A DNA stretch of 64,000 nt, taken from positions 682,001 through 746,000 of the forward strand of contig NZ_CP150233.1 of NCBI RefSeq assembly GCF_037974265.1, read 5' to 3'. The DNA is from Paenibacillus sp. FSL R5-0623. Lineage in GTDB: Bacteria; Bacillota; Bacilli; Paenibacillales; Paenibacillaceae. The position numbers and the translations under genes are program-made. Position 1 is the first letter of the stretch. Each line of letters opens with the position of its first letter. Below the pieces are notes generated by a model that was not told the origin of the DNA, searched no databases, and saw nothing but the letters and a program-made list of their open reading frames with translations. Positions 52,828-62,149 of this stretch are shown one piece after another.

Positions 52828-53928
52828 ATGAGTATGGATAAATTAAAAGTAGGCGTCGTGTACGGCGGAAAATCGGGCGAGCATGAGGTATCGCTGCAAA
52901 CGGCGTTTGCTGTAACAAACGCATTTGATTATGAAAAGTATGAACTGGTTCCTTTTTATATCTCCAAGCAGGGTACGTGGAAAAAAGGACCTGTCATGCA
53001 TGCGCCGTTCGCGCAGATTGAAGATTTGAAGCTGGAGCAATCGGCGGGTGGAACGCAGGATGCGCTGAACGCCCTGTTTGGCCGTTTGTATGGCGGGGCG
53101 GAAGCGCTGGACGTGATGTTCCCTCTGCTGCATGGTACGTTTGGAGAGGATGGCACCATTCAGGGCATGTTCGAGATGGCGGATATGCCATATGTAGGTG
53201 CAGGTGTACTGGCTTCAGCTGGCGGCATGGACAAAGTGGTCATGAAAAAGCTGTTTGCACAGGCCGGCATTGACCAATGTGCTTTTACGTATTTTAACGC
53301 GACACAATGGAAGCAGACAGAGCACGAAATGATCGTACAGGTCGAAGATCAGCTGGGGTATCCATGTTTTATCAAACCGGCGAATCTGGGCTCCAGTGTA
53401 GGCATCTCCAAAGCACGTAACCGCGATGAACTGAAGACAGCTGTCGAGTTCGCACTTCGGTATGATACGAAGGTTGTCATTGAGGAGTTCGTTGAAGCCC
53501 GCGAAGTTGAGGTCAGCGTCCTCGGCAATGACGAGCCCATGGCTTCCGTTCCAGGTGAGATCGTATCCTCCGGTGAGTATTATGACTATGCAGCCAAGTA
53601 TATTGATGGTCAATCACAGATGCTGATTCCAGCTCCACTGGACCCAGAGGCCGCAGATCGCATTCGCGAGGCAGCTTTGCAGGCGTTCCGTGCGATTGAA
53701 GGTAACGGCATTTCACGTGCGGACTTCTTCATTCGGAAAAATGACGGCGCCTTGCTTATTAATGAAGTCAACACCATGCCTGGTTTCACACCATACAGCA
53801 TGTATCCACTTCTTTGGCGTGAGACAGGTGTATCGTATGCCGAACTGCTGGATCGCATGATTGAGCTGGCACTGGAGCGTTACAACCGCAAGCAGGCACT
53901 GAATTACGAGAACGGCGTACAGGCGTAG
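52828..53928 (+). CDS. ddl: D-alanine--D-alanine ligase
   Basis: The protein has 366 residues with the Ddl ATP-grasp fold. It opens with KVGVVYGGKSGEHEVSLQTA, followed by LHGTFGEDGTIQGM. The ATP-binding region is PCFIKPANLGSSVGISKA, and the end has FIRKNDGALLINEVNTMPGFTPYSMYPLLW. It makes the D-Ala-D-Ala dipeptide for peptidoglycan. The VanY-type carboxypeptidase upstream acts on the product of this pathway. ATG 52828 follows CGGAGGGTACAC. It is followed by a hypothetical gene after 30 bases. Confidence 0.94.
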   Translation: MSMDKLKVGVVYGGKSGEHEVSLQTAFAVTNAFDYEKYELVPFYISKQGTWKKGPVMHAPFAQIEDLKLEQSAGGTQDALNALFGRLYGGAEALDVMFPLLHGTFGEDGTIQGMFEMADMPYVGAGVLASAGGMDKVVMKKLFAQAGIDQCAFTYFNATQWKQTEHEMIVQVEDQLGYPCFIKPANLGSSVGISKARNRDELKTAVEFALRYDTKVVIEEFVEAREVEVSVLGNDEPMASVPGEIVSSGEYYDYAAKYIDGQSQMLIPAPLDPEAADRIREAALQAFRAIEGNGISRADFFIRKNDGALLINEVNTMPGFTPYSMYPLLWRETGVSYAELLDRMIELALERYNRKQALNYENGVQA

Positions 53929-53958
53929 CCTGCGACCACAAGATCAGGAGGGATATGC

Positions 53959-54282
53959 ATGGGATTTCAGACTGAATTCAATTCCGTATGCAAGTTCAAG
54001 AATGAGCAGGAGCTGTTCGAACTGCTTGAATACGGACGCGGCAAAATGGTCAAACAGGGCTTCCGGGTATTTCCTACCGGCCAGAAAGTGATTGCATACA
54101 CACCGGATAACGTGGCTGTAGCCATCGTCAAGATCGTGGTTTCCATTGCGGAGATCAACTTCCAGGGGCAAGAGGTAACCGAGGTGGAGATGCAACTCAT
54201 CCGCAAATTGACTGAGGAAGAATCACGCATTCAGACTGCCCTTGCGGATGAGATGTTCTTTGGAGAGCAAGCACAGGAGTAG
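53959..54282 (+). CDS. Hypothetical 107-residue protein
   Basis: Family not recognised. ATG 53959 follows AGGAGGGATATGC. The sequence is mixed alpha/beta, with a strand-rich core (GFRVFPTGQKVIAYT, then VAVAIVKIVVSIAEI) and an acidic C-terminal helix (VEMQLIRKLTEEESRIQTALADEM). No signal peptide or membrane helix. It follows ddl by 30 bases, so it is probably co-transcribed. Confidence 0.7.
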   Translation: MGFQTEFNSVCKFKNEQELFELLEYGRGKMVKQGFRVFPTGQKVIAYTPDNVAVAIVKIVVSIAEINFQGQEVTEVEMQLIRKLTEEESRIQTALADEMFFGEQAQE

Positions 54283-54437
54283 TTGTTGACTGTAAGTGCG
54301 GGTCGGATAGACTGATTTGTCAGAATACGATTATGGTCACTCTTTTAGGGTAAAACTTGGTTATATACAGTGACGGTACATCCTGATGGCTGAATATGCC
54401 GTGCGGGTTTCCCGCCCTAATAGAGAGGAAGAGATTC

Positions 54438-55439
54438 ATGCTCGTACGCTTTGGTTACGTGGCAATGTCCGTGCTTATAGAGAACGCCTCGCCTTCCCGG
54501 ACCATGACCATGTCGAGTTTTAACAAAATCGATGACAGGGAAGCAGCGATCCGCAAGCTCGAACGGATTGCAGCCGAGAACCTGCACAATACATTACGTT
54601 TGCTCAGGCACAACAAGGGTAGCCATATTCATGTATATCGCTTCTCTTCCAAATTGATTCCATTGGCAACACACGAGGACCTGAATGACTGGGACCCGTT
54701 CCCGGTACTGAAGCAGGACTTTGCGGCCATTGGTGATTTTGTGAAGGAAAACCATATGCGTGTGTCCTTTCATCCGGATCATTTTACCGTACTTAGTACC
54801 CCCCGCGAGCAAGTTCTGCACAACTCGATTCGCGACCTTCGTCATCATGTTCGGATGCTGGATGCCATGGGGCTGAATGCCACTGCCAAGAACAATATAC
54901 ATATTGGTGGTGCATACGGGGACAAGCCTTCGGCGGCGCTTCGTTTTGAAGAAAACTTTTTGAAGCTGGATCGGGACATTCAGGAGCGGCTCACACTCGA
55001 AAATGATGACAAAACGTTCAATGCGCCTGAGACACTAGCCGTGTGCCAGCGCTTGGGATTGCCCATGGTACTGGATATCCATCACCATTGGGTGAACAAC
55101 GAAGGAGAACAGGCATGGGATCTGTGGCCTGATATTCTAAAGACTTGGCAGTCGCCGCTTGCCCAGGCAGATTCACCGGCTGATCAGCCATTGCCACCCA
55201 AAATCCATGTCTCCAGTCCAAAGAGTGAGAAGGATCTGCGAGGTCACGCCGATGGTGTAGAGGTAGAGCCGGTGCTCGACTTCTTGCGTCATATCGCAGC
55301 AGATACCCCAAGGCTTGACGTGATGATCGAGGCTAAACGCAAAGATGAGGCACTTGTACAACTGATGCAGAAGCTGGCATTCTATCACGAAGAGGGTGTG
55401 GAGTGGGTGGACGAGTCTACCGTCATCATTCATCCGTAG
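54438..55439 (+). CDS. uvsE: UV DNA damage endonuclease UvsE
   Basis: The protein has 333 residues, with the TIM-barrel UVDE fold: RFGYVAMSVLIENASPSRTM at the start, then HVYRFSSKLIPLATHED, VSFHPDHFTVLSTP and NIHIGGAYGDKPSAALRF. Metal-binding residues are in LDIHHHWVN, DVMIEAKRKD and the Lys in HVSSPKSEKDLRGHADGV. It nicks DNA 5' to UV photoproducts; spores benefit from it. ATG 54438 follows AGAGAGGAAGAG; an upstream open frame to 54396 has no site. No LexA-type box was seen before it. Confidence 0.92.
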   Translation: MLVRFGYVAMSVLIENASPSRTMTMSSFNKIDDREAAIRKLERIAAENLHNTLRLLRHNKGSHIHVYRFSSKLIPLATHEDLNDWDPFPVLKQDFAAIGDFVKENHMRVSFHPDHFTVLSTPREQVLHNSIRDLRHHVRMLDAMGLNATAKNNIHIGGAYGDKPSAALRFEENFLKLDRDIQERLTLENDDKTFNAPETLAVCQRLGLPMVLDIHHHWVNNEGEQAWDLWPDILKTWQSPLAQADSPADQPLPPKIHVSSPKSEKDLRGHADGVEVEPVLDFLRHIAADTPRLDVMIEAKRKDEALVQLMQKLAFYHEEGVEWVDESTVIIHP

Positions 55440-55537
55440 TGCCAAAAGGGGCCTGGGCAACGAGAAACTTTACGACCTGTGGGGCGTATACTTTTAACAA
55501 GTATTTCAACTTTTCGTAGATTGATATAGAAAGTAGA

Positions 55538-56410
55538 GTGAACGCTTTGAATGAGAAGGAAAAGACACCTTATGTCGTGACAAGCAAAAGCTATACTGCC
55601 GTTGCCATTAATGCAGCTTCCAAAGCTGGTGAATGGATCAAAAGCCGTCTTGGGACGGTAGCTGAACTTGGCACCAAATATTCACCCCAAGATCTGGTGA
55701 CCGAAGTGGATAAAGGAGCGGAGCAGATGATCCGCCGCCTGATTCTCACACATTTTCCCCACCATGCCATTCTGGGTGAAGAAGGCGTCGAACCGGGACC
55801 GGAAGCTTCGGCAAAAGCACTGAAAGAGGCTGAGGAAGAAGAATTTCTGTGGATTGTTGATCCTGTGGATGGAACGACGAACTTTGTACACGGATTCCCG
55901 TTTTATTCGGTGTCCATCGCATTGGCTCACAATGGTGAAGTCATTGTCGGCGTGATCTACGATCCTTCCCGTGATGAGATGTTTGTTGCGGAAAAAGGGA
56001 AAGGAGCATATGTTCACGGAAACCGGATGCTTGTATCTGGTGAACAGGAACTGGCTCAGAGCCTGATTGCGGTTGGATTCCCGGCAGACACAACCTTTGC
56101 GTTGCCACTGAATATGGCCGCTGTGCAGGCGCTTGCTCCGCAAGTTCGTAACTTGCGTGCTGGTGGATCAGCCGCCCTGCATCTGGCTTACGTTGCCGCC
56201 GGACGTCTCAGCGCTTACACCGAAGTTGGATTGAAACCGTGGGATATTGCCGCAGGTGCGCTGCTGGTTGAAGAATCAGGTGGCAAGGTGACGGATACCA
56301 TCGGAACGCCTTACCAACTGTCTGTGAACCATGTCGTTGCCAGCAATGGCAAAATCCATGATGCACTGACGGATGTACTGAAGGAAGCGAAAGCAACCGG
56401 TCTGGAGTGA
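55538..56410 (+). CDS. Inositol-1-monophosphatase family protein
   Basis: The protein has 290 residues. Motifs of the Mg2+-dependent Li+-sensitive phosphatase superfamily are clear: GEEGVEPGP, WIVDPVDGTTNFVHGFPFYS (the DPxDGT metal site) and WDIAAGALLVEESGG. Members act on inositol-1-phosphate, fructose-1,6-bisphosphate or PAP. The specificity cannot be told. The start is taken as GTG 55538; TTG 55547 has a slightly better site (TAGAGTGA), so the true start is uncertain. It is a single gene, followed by a family A leader repeat. Confidence 0.85.
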   Translation: MNALNEKEKTPYVVTSKSYTAVAINAASKAGEWIKSRLGTVAELGTKYSPQDLVTEVDKGAEQMIRRLILTHFPHHAILGEEGVEPGPEASAKALKEAEEEEFLWIVDPVDGTTNFVHGFPFYSVSIALAHNGEVIVGVIYDPSRDEMFVAEKGKGAYVHGNRMLVSGEQELAQSLIAVGFPADTTFALPLNMAAVQALAPQVRNLRAGGSAALHLAYVAAGRLSAYTEVGLKPWDIAAGALLVEESGGKVTDTIGTPYQLSVNHVVASNGKIHDALTDVLKEAKATGLE

Positions 56411-56455
56411 GTTTATTCAACTCATCCATGCTTTAATTACCTTTAATTGTACATT

Positions 56456-56490
56456 AACGGACGGGACAGAAAGCATCTGAAGAAGCGAAG
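56456..56490 (+). repeat. Leader repeat family A, copy 3
   Basis: Aligns with 291-325 and 7996-8030, ending in CATCTGAAGAAGCGAAG. It lies about 60 bases before the next start codon. Confidence 0.6.
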
Positions 56491-56547
56491 TGGACGTCCA
56501 ATAGTATGGTTAACGCATGTATGACTTTAATTAAAGGAGCGAGAACA

Positions 56548-56838
56548 ATGGATGAATCCAAAGAACTGGAACGACGGCTCAGTGATATGCTGACGGAAGG
56601 GGACATGGAAGAGTCCGGCGACACCGATCAGCGTGAACGCCAGCTGATTCCTCCCAAATATGAAGTGCGAATCCAGACGGAACGTGATCCAATTGTCGAG
56701 GAAACGTTAAAGTATCGGAAGATGGCACGCGAAGTGGATGATCGTTATGATCGGTATCTGGAGCGAGCTACCGGGAACAAACCGGAGAGCGACAAGGGTC
56801 ATTCGATCGCTGAAGATTCGAATAAGCCGCAATCTTAA
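56548..56838 (+). CDS. Hypothetical 96-residue charged protein
   Basis: Unknown family. ATG 56548 follows AAAGGAGCGAGAAC; upstream ATG 56506 lacks a site. It is strongly charged and probably helical: DESKELERRLSDMLTEG, RIQTERDPIVEETLKYRKM, ARE-VDDRYDRYLERATG. No signal peptide or membrane helix. Its leader contains a family A repeat. A terminator follows (56874-56904). Confidence 0.68.
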   Translation: MDESKELERRLSDMLTEGDMEESGDTDQRERQLIPPKYEVRIQTERDPIVEETLKYRKMAREVDDRYDRYLERATGNKPESDKGHSIAEDSNKPQS

Positions 56839-56873
56839 CGAATCACTGAAGTTCATAGCTGAGCTTAACCAGT

Positions 56874-56904
56874 AACAGGCTCCCCTCCAGGGAGTCTGTT
56901 ATTT
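56874..56904 (+). terminator. Intrinsic terminator after the 96-residue protein
   Basis: AACAGGCTCCC pairs with GGGAGTCTGTT (one G-U), loop CTCCA, then ATTTC. Confidence 0.7.
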
Positions 56905-57041
56905 CATGTGTGCTCTTAGTAGAGAGGACAACAACTACTTTAAAATGATAGAATAGAGTAACATCAACTGATGTCATTGGAATGACCAATGTACTATAAA
57001 ATAGTGTAATTATAGATTCGCGAGAAGGAGTGTTACCTTGA

Positions 57042-58364
57042 ATGAAGCGTAAACGTATATGGGAAAATACAGCTGCCGGTTTAACGGCAAGCATGTTGGC
57101 AGGAATGCTGCTCTTCACATCTTCTGCACTGCCTGCACACGCGGCTGACACCAAAACCGGTGTATTGCCAGCAGGTACAAACGAGGCTTCGCTGACTGCG
57201 AAGAAAGATGCAGTAGCCGTAACCAAGGAGTTCCGTATCGTCACATTGGGAGATTCCATAACGGTAGGTTATGAGCCCAACACAAAAGAATTGCCTTATG
57301 GTTATGTAGAACGTTTGCATGAGCAAGGTTTGCTGCATGGACGTACACAGGTGGACAACTACGGGATTGCCGGTTTGAAAACCAGTGGCCTGAAAAACTT
57401 CACTACTGCAATTAAGGATGGCAAAACGCTGACTTCTGAAGCGATTCAACCAAGTCTTCCTGATCCAAGAGCGGGACAAATCGGAGCCAATGCTGCTTCG
57501 ATCCGTGAGAGTGTAGCACAGGCCAATCTGGTTGCAATTACCATTGGAGGAAATGATGTATCGGAGCTTCTCGGTACAGCAGACAAACTGAGTGATCAGG
57601 AACTGCAAGCGAAGGTAAAAGAATTACTCGCAACCTATACAGCCAATGTTAGTGCAACGATTAATGATATCCATGAAATCAATCCGACAGCTACAATTGT
57701 CATCGCCGACCAGTATCAACCGATGCCAGAAGTAGCAGGCAAGGCATTGTATGCCAAACTGATGGAGGCATCCCAAGGTTTCACACAGACCATTGATGGC
57801 ATTGCAGCACAATTCACTGCTCAGGGTACCGATGTCAAAGTCGCCCACGTCGCCAAGGAGTTTGTTGGTGGTGAAGGCACGATGACGCATATGATCAAAG
57901 ATCGTGATTTCCACCCGAACCAATTTGGATATGCGGCCATTGCTGAAGTATTTGCCAAAACGATTTGGGGAGATTACACCAAGTTGACTGCACCTGCCAC
58001 AGGTGAACCAATGAATATTATCGTGAGTGGCAAAACACTAAATACACCGTACAAACCGATTATCCGTAACGGCAAAAACTTTGTGGCGATTCAAGACATC
58101 GTAAACGCTGTAGGTGCTACTACGGTGTGGGATAACAAAACTTCAACCGCAACCATTACATATGGAGACCGAAAGGTTGCTGTGAAGATTGGTGCCAATG
58201 CTGTGAAGGTAAATGGAGCATCAGTTACTGTGGATACACCTGCATTCCTGAACAAGGTAGGCAAAGAGTCCAAAACATATGTACCACTTGCCATGGTGGC
58301 TGAAGGTCTTGGCTTTGATGTGCAATATGTAGCGAAGCTGAAAACTGTTTTTGTTAATCCGTAA
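57042..58364 (+). CDS. Secreted SGNH/GDSL hydrolase with stalk domain
   Basis: The protein has 440 residues. The signal peptide ends PAHA before ADTK (34 residues). The SGNH hydrolase domain (about 63-315) has block I LGDSITVG with Ser72, block III TIGGNDVSELLG and block V DRDFHPNQFGY with the Asp-His pair. The C-terminal 110 residues (NGKNFVAIQDIVNAVGATTV onward) are a copper-amine-oxidase-N stalk domain, which Paenibacillus uses to hold enzymes at the cell wall. Such enzymes are lipases, esterases or acetyl-xylan esterases; the substrate here is unknown. ATG 57042 follows GAAGGAGTG. Confidence 0.88.
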   Translation: MKRKRIWENTAAGLTASMLAGMLLFTSSALPAHAADTKTGVLPAGTNEASLTAKKDAVAVTKEFRIVTLGDSITVGYEPNTKELPYGYVERLHEQGLLHGRTQVDNYGIAGLKTSGLKNFTTAIKDGKTLTSEAIQPSLPDPRAGQIGANAASIRESVAQANLVAITIGGNDVSELLGTADKLSDQELQAKVKELLATYTANVSATINDIHEINPTATIVIADQYQPMPEVAGKALYAKLMEASQGFTQTIDGIAAQFTAQGTDVKVAHVAKEFVGGEGTMTHMIKDRDFHPNQFGYAAIAEVFAKTIWGDYTKLTAPATGEPMNIIVSGKTLNTPYKPIIRNGKNFVAIQDIVNAVGATTVWDNKTSTATITYGDRKVAVKIGANAVKVNGASVTVDTPAFLNKVGKESKTYVPLAMVAEGLGFDVQYVAKLKTVFVNP

Positions 58365-58396
58365 ATTGTATTTCATGCTTTAACATGATGTTATTT

Positions 58397-58441
58397 AACG
58401 GCCAGAATGCCTTGATCTGTTCAAGGTATTCTGGCCGTTTT
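58397..58441 (+). terminator. Intrinsic terminator after the SGNH hydrolase
   Basis: AACGGCCAGAATGCCTTGA pairs with TCAAGGTATTCTGGCCGTT, followed by TTGTG. Confidence 0.9.
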
Positions 58442-58613
58442 GTGTTCTTTTTGCGTTGCTGACACAGATGTATACCTTCTCTAATGACCTGAAATGTTGC
58501 ATAAATATATCTTGTCAGATGACCAATGGATGTGTAAATATGAAAATAACTTACAATAAAACCACTAACGCATCGTATGACAGCACCCTTCGCAAGCCAA
58601 AGGAGCGCTTAGG

Positions 58614-60401
58614 ATGAACAAAATTAAGAACGCTTTCACAACACTACCGATTCATCACAAAACGATTCTTCTCATCGGACTTTTGATGTTGATCAGCTTT
58701 ACGTTTTATGCGTCCGTACTGCGATATGTGTTCAGTATCTATGACCGTCAGATCTATGAGAAATCCTCGCAGGTCCTCAATATGTCTTCGGTAGGTATTG
58801 AGAATCAACTTCGTGAAATTTCTAATCTTTCCTTCAAGGTAATGTCGGACGAGCCGCTTCAGCAATATCTGCTCCAACTGAAAAAGGCCGAAACGGGTTA
58901 CGAGAAAAATGGGTTACGTAAAAAAATTACCAACAGGTTAGTCGCTTATGCCGGTTCCGAAAAATACGTCTATTCCATGCTATTTATCGATAATGATAAT
59001 AACGTTATGGCCGCAGGCAATCGGGAGGGAATTTCGGAGTCGAAGCAAAAGGAACTGGTTGCACTGGGACAGCAATACTCGGGCTCCAATGCCTGGCATA
59101 CCAGTGGGGATAAACAGTCCAGGCTTTTGTCGGTCCGACAGGTGAAATCCTTTATTGGCGGAGCTTTTACATTGGAGGAACTCGGCACACTGATCATCCG
59201 CGTCCGGCTGGACCGAATTGTACAGGACCAGATGCAAGAACCGGCTGAGGACTCCCAATTACTCATTACGGATGGAAAAGAAGTGATCTATCCAACAGAA
59301 TCAGCTGTCAGTGAAGCCGAGATTGAGTCTGAACTGAAGCGCACCCAGCCCTACGGAATTGCCATGTTTGAGCATGGGAGACACTTTGTAGCTCGTGCGC
59401 ATTCTTCCTATACGGATTGGACCTATCTGTACACAACCCCGTTTGACCAGATGTTTAAACAGATCCAGTTTGTCAAACAGTTGGTCACGGTGATCTTCAT
59501 CATGATCTTTCTGGCGGCGCTTATCATTGGAGCGAGATTCTCTCGCAGTATTACCCATCCGATTGCGCAGTTGATCAAAAAGATGCGTAATATCGAAAAA
59601 GGTGATCTGGATAAGCTGGAGGAGGCAGCCCTTGGCAATGTTCCGATATCTCCACAGAATGAGGTTGGGCTGCTGCATCGCACATTCAAGATGATGCTTC
59701 AACGAATACGTGAATTGATTGATGAGAATTATGCCAAGCAATTGGTGATTCGTGAGACTGAGTTGAAAGCGCTTCAGGCGCAGATTAATCCACATTTTCT
59801 ATACAACACGCTTGAATCCATTAACTGGCTGGCTAAAGTACAGAAGCAACGACAGATCTCGGAAATGGTTGAGGCTCTCGGATTTCTGCTGCGTAGCTCT
59901 GTGAATATGTCCGAGAAGTGGATCACGCTGGAAAGAGAGCTGGACATTGTCCGCAGTTACGTGACGATTCAACGCACACGTTTTGAGGAAAGACTGGATT
60001 TCGACATGGAAATTGCCCCAGAGGTAGGAACGGCGCGGATACCGAAGTTAACATTACAGCCTTTGGTGGAGAACGCCATACACTATGCACTCGAACCAAG
60101 CATTGACCCTTGCCGGATTCGGATCCGGGCGAGAGCAGAGGGAGATAAGGTGATTATTGAAGTCGAGGACGACGGTCCGGGGATGACACCGGAATTTCTG
60201 GAACAACTACACGAAGGACGTATTCAGACAAGAGGACAGGGCATTGGGTTATCTAACATCCAGGAACGAATCAGGCTGACCTTCGGCGATGAAGGTGGAA
60301 TGGTGATGAGCAGCAAGCCCGGATCAGGAACTGTAGTATCGATCAGCATACCTTGGATCAGAGAGGACGATGACGATGTACAAAGTGATGCTCGTAGATG
60401 A
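58614..60401 (+). CDS. YesM-family sensor histidine kinase
   Basis: The protein has 595 residues. Two membrane helices (about 17-37 and 288-310) flank a large Cache-type outside domain. A HAMP linker follows, then the His_kinase motif with His394 in ALQAQINPHFLYNTLESINWL. The ATPase domain has NAIHYALEPS, DGPGM and GIGLSNIQERI. YesM/YesN systems control sugar transporters in Bacillus and Paenibacillus. Here the response regulator starts inside the kinase end and the sugar transporter follows, so this kinase probably senses its substrate. Confidence 0.9.
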   Translation: MNKIKNAFTTLPIHHKTILLIGLLMLISFTFYASVLRYVFSIYDRQIYEKSSQVLNMSSVGIENQLREISNLSFKVMSDEPLQQYLLQLKKAETGYEKNGLRKKITNRLVAYAGSEKYVYSMLFIDNDNNVMAAGNREGISESKQKELVALGQQYSGSNAWHTSGDKQSRLLSVRQVKSFIGGAFTLEELGTLIIRVRLDRIVQDQMQEPAEDSQLLITDGKEVIYPTESAVSEAEIESELKRTQPYGIAMFEHGRHFVARAHSSYTDWTYLYTTPFDQMFKQIQFVKQLVTVIFIMIFLAALIIGARFSRSITHPIAQLIKKMRNIEKGDLDKLEEAALGNVPISPQNEVGLLHRTFKMMLQRIRELIDENYAKQLVIRETELKALQAQINPHFLYNTLESINWLAKVQKQRQISEMVEALGFLLRSSVNMSEKWITLERELDIVRSYVTIQRTRFEERLDFDMEIAPEVGTARIPKLTLQPLVENAIHYALEPSIDPCRIRIRARAEGDKVIIEVEDDGPGMTPEFLEQLHEGRIQTRGQGIGLSNIQERIRLTFGDEGGMVMSSKPGSGTVVSISIPWIREDDDDVQSDARR

Positions 60402-61929
60402 CGAACGTGTCATTCTGGAGGGGATTTCCCAAGTGGTCGATTGGGCCGCAGCAGGTACGGAATTGGTGGGTACGGCGAGGAACGGGATCGAAGCATTGGA
60501 CAAAATTGGGCAGTCGAGACCCGATATTATTATTACGGATATTTCCATGCCAGGTCTGGATGGTCTCGGACTCATAGAGAAGGCATCCGAAGCATACCCG
60601 GGAGTACGTTTCATTATGTTATCCGGCTACAAGGAGTTCGAATATGCCCGCAGAGCGATGCAATATGGTGTGAAGCATTATTTGCTCAAACCCTGCAATG
60701 AGAATCAGATCCATGATGCGTTAATTGAATTGTTGCAGGAGCATCAGGATGCCCAGGTGAAGGAGCATGTTGCGGGTGAGATGAAACAGCGATTGCAGCG
60801 TGTCCTTCCACATGTGAAGGAGCAATTTCTGCTGGAGTTCATGACCAACCGAACCTATGGGCCGGTTGATCTGGAGTATTATCAGGAGCTGTTTGATCTG
60901 GAGCTTGAAGAGAACGCAGTTCGGTTACTGCTGTTCCGAATTGTAGATGAACATGATTACAGTCATTTATTTGCGATCAAAAACATTGCCAGTGACCTGC
61001 TCCCGCATGTCCTGTTAAGCACGACCATTGAAGGCAAACTCCTCATTCTGCTCGCGGATTCAGCTGATCCGGCCGGACTGAAAGAAAGTATTGAAGAGGT
61101 TCGTGCTGCATTCACCAGACTATATAAATTGGAAGTGACCGCTGCGCTGAGTGAAGCAGATCGAATGATTCAGTCCCGGCGGTTGTTTCGTGAGGCATTG
61201 CAGTATCTGAACCATCGCTTTTTTATCGGTGAAGGCAAGCTGATCACGAAGAATGATTTGGTACTGGCGGGAGAATGCGACGGCGTGCACGTAGAGCAGG
61301 ATGCGGAGCAACTGTGTCAGTTGATCAAATCGGGCAATACCGAGGAAACAGCGGTAGAGGTGGATCGTCTGTTTGATCTATTATCACGTCAGCAGCTGGA
61401 AATTGAAGTGACTCGCTCTTACGTAGTGCAGCTGTACTCGGCGATGGTTCATGTCTGTCCACCTGAGGAGGCAACGGAATTCACCCAGCGTATGGCAGAA
61501 CTGCCGCATATCGATACGTTATCTGGTTTGAAGTCTTTTGTTGCAAGCAGTGCAGCCCGATTAACTTCCGGTTATTACAAAAACCATATCAGTCGCCAGT
61601 CTTCTGCCGTGGAGAAGATGATGGATATCGTGGATCGTCATTTTGGAGAGGCAGATCTCTCGCTTAATGGAGTCGCCCATCAGATGTTGTATATGAATCC
61701 GGATTATCTGGGCAAGATTTTCAAAAAAGTCACAGGCGAGAACTTCTCCAACTACGTGAATCGTCTGCGTATTGAACGCGCATGTGACCATATTCGCAGA
61801 GGCGGGGATGTGAAAGTATTCGAGCTTGCTGAATTGTTCGGATTCGGCGGGAATTCACAATATTTCAGTCAGGTGTTCAAAAAGTGGACTGGTATGACAC
61901 CTACGGAATTCCGCAGGATCGGCATATAA
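60376..61929 (+). CDS. YesN-family response regulator with AraC DNA-binding domain
   Basis: The protein has 517 residues from ATG 60376, which follows GAGAGGA by eight bases; ATG 60370 is close and less spaced. The receiver domain has Asp55 in IIITDISMPGLDG. The middle region is of the YesN/AraC type with no clear ligand fold. The C-terminal AraC double helix-turn-helix (about 415-515) has HQMLYMNPDYLGKIFKKVTG and FELAELFGFGGNSQYFSQVF. It overlaps the kinase gene by 26 bases and precedes the sugar ABC operon, its likely target. Confidence 0.9.
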   Translation: MYKVMLVDDERVILEGISQVVDWAAAGTELVGTARNGIEALDKIGQSRPDIIITDISMPGLDGLGLIEKASEAYPGVRFIMLSGYKEFEYARRAMQYGVKHYLLKPCNENQIHDALIELLQEHQDAQVKEHVAGEMKQRLQRVLPHVKEQFLLEFMTNRTYGPVDLEYYQELFDLELEENAVRLLLFRIVDEHDYSHLFAIKNIASDLLPHVLLSTTIEGKLLILLADSADPAGLKESIEEVRAAFTRLYKLEVTAALSEADRMIQSRRLFREALQYLNHRFFIGEGKLITKNDLVLAGECDGVHVEQDAEQLCQLIKSGNTEETAVEVDRLFDLLSRQQLEIEVTRSYVVQLYSAMVHVCPPEEATEFTQRMAELPHIDTLSGLKSFVASSAARLTSGYYKNHISRQSSAVEKMMDIVDRHFGEADLSLNGVAHQMLYMNPDYLGKIFKKVTGENFSNYVNRLRIERACDHIRRGGDVKVFELAELFGFGGNSQYFSQVFKKWTGMTPTEFRRIGI

Positions 61930-61980
61930 CAATGGACTACCAATCATGTAATTCATGTCTGGGGAGGACGAACAGCGCCG

Positions 61981-62010
61981 AGAGGAGGCTGTTGTCCTCC
62001 TCTGTTTTTT
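61981..62010 (+). terminator. Intrinsic terminator after the YesN regulator
   Basis: AGAGGAGG-CTGTTGT-CCTCCTCT is followed by GTTTTTT. Confidence 0.88.
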
Positions 62011-62079
62011 GAACCAACAAGACGGTTTTGTGTATTCAACTATGGTCGTACATTTGCGAAAATGACATTAACAAGTTTG

Positions 62080-62093
62080 TGAAAGCGTTATCA
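62080..62093 (+). promoter_or_regulatory. Cre site (CcpA) upstream of the sugar ABC operon
   Basis: TGAAAGCGTTATCA differs from the ideal cre TGAAAGCGCTTTCA at two positions and keeps the central CG. It lies 57 bases before the binding-protein start, so it should confer carbon-catabolite repression. Confidence 0.65.
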
Positions 62094-62149
62094 GAAATAA
62101 AAGGATAACTCGTTCACACAACCATATCAACATAAAAGGGGAGATTGGC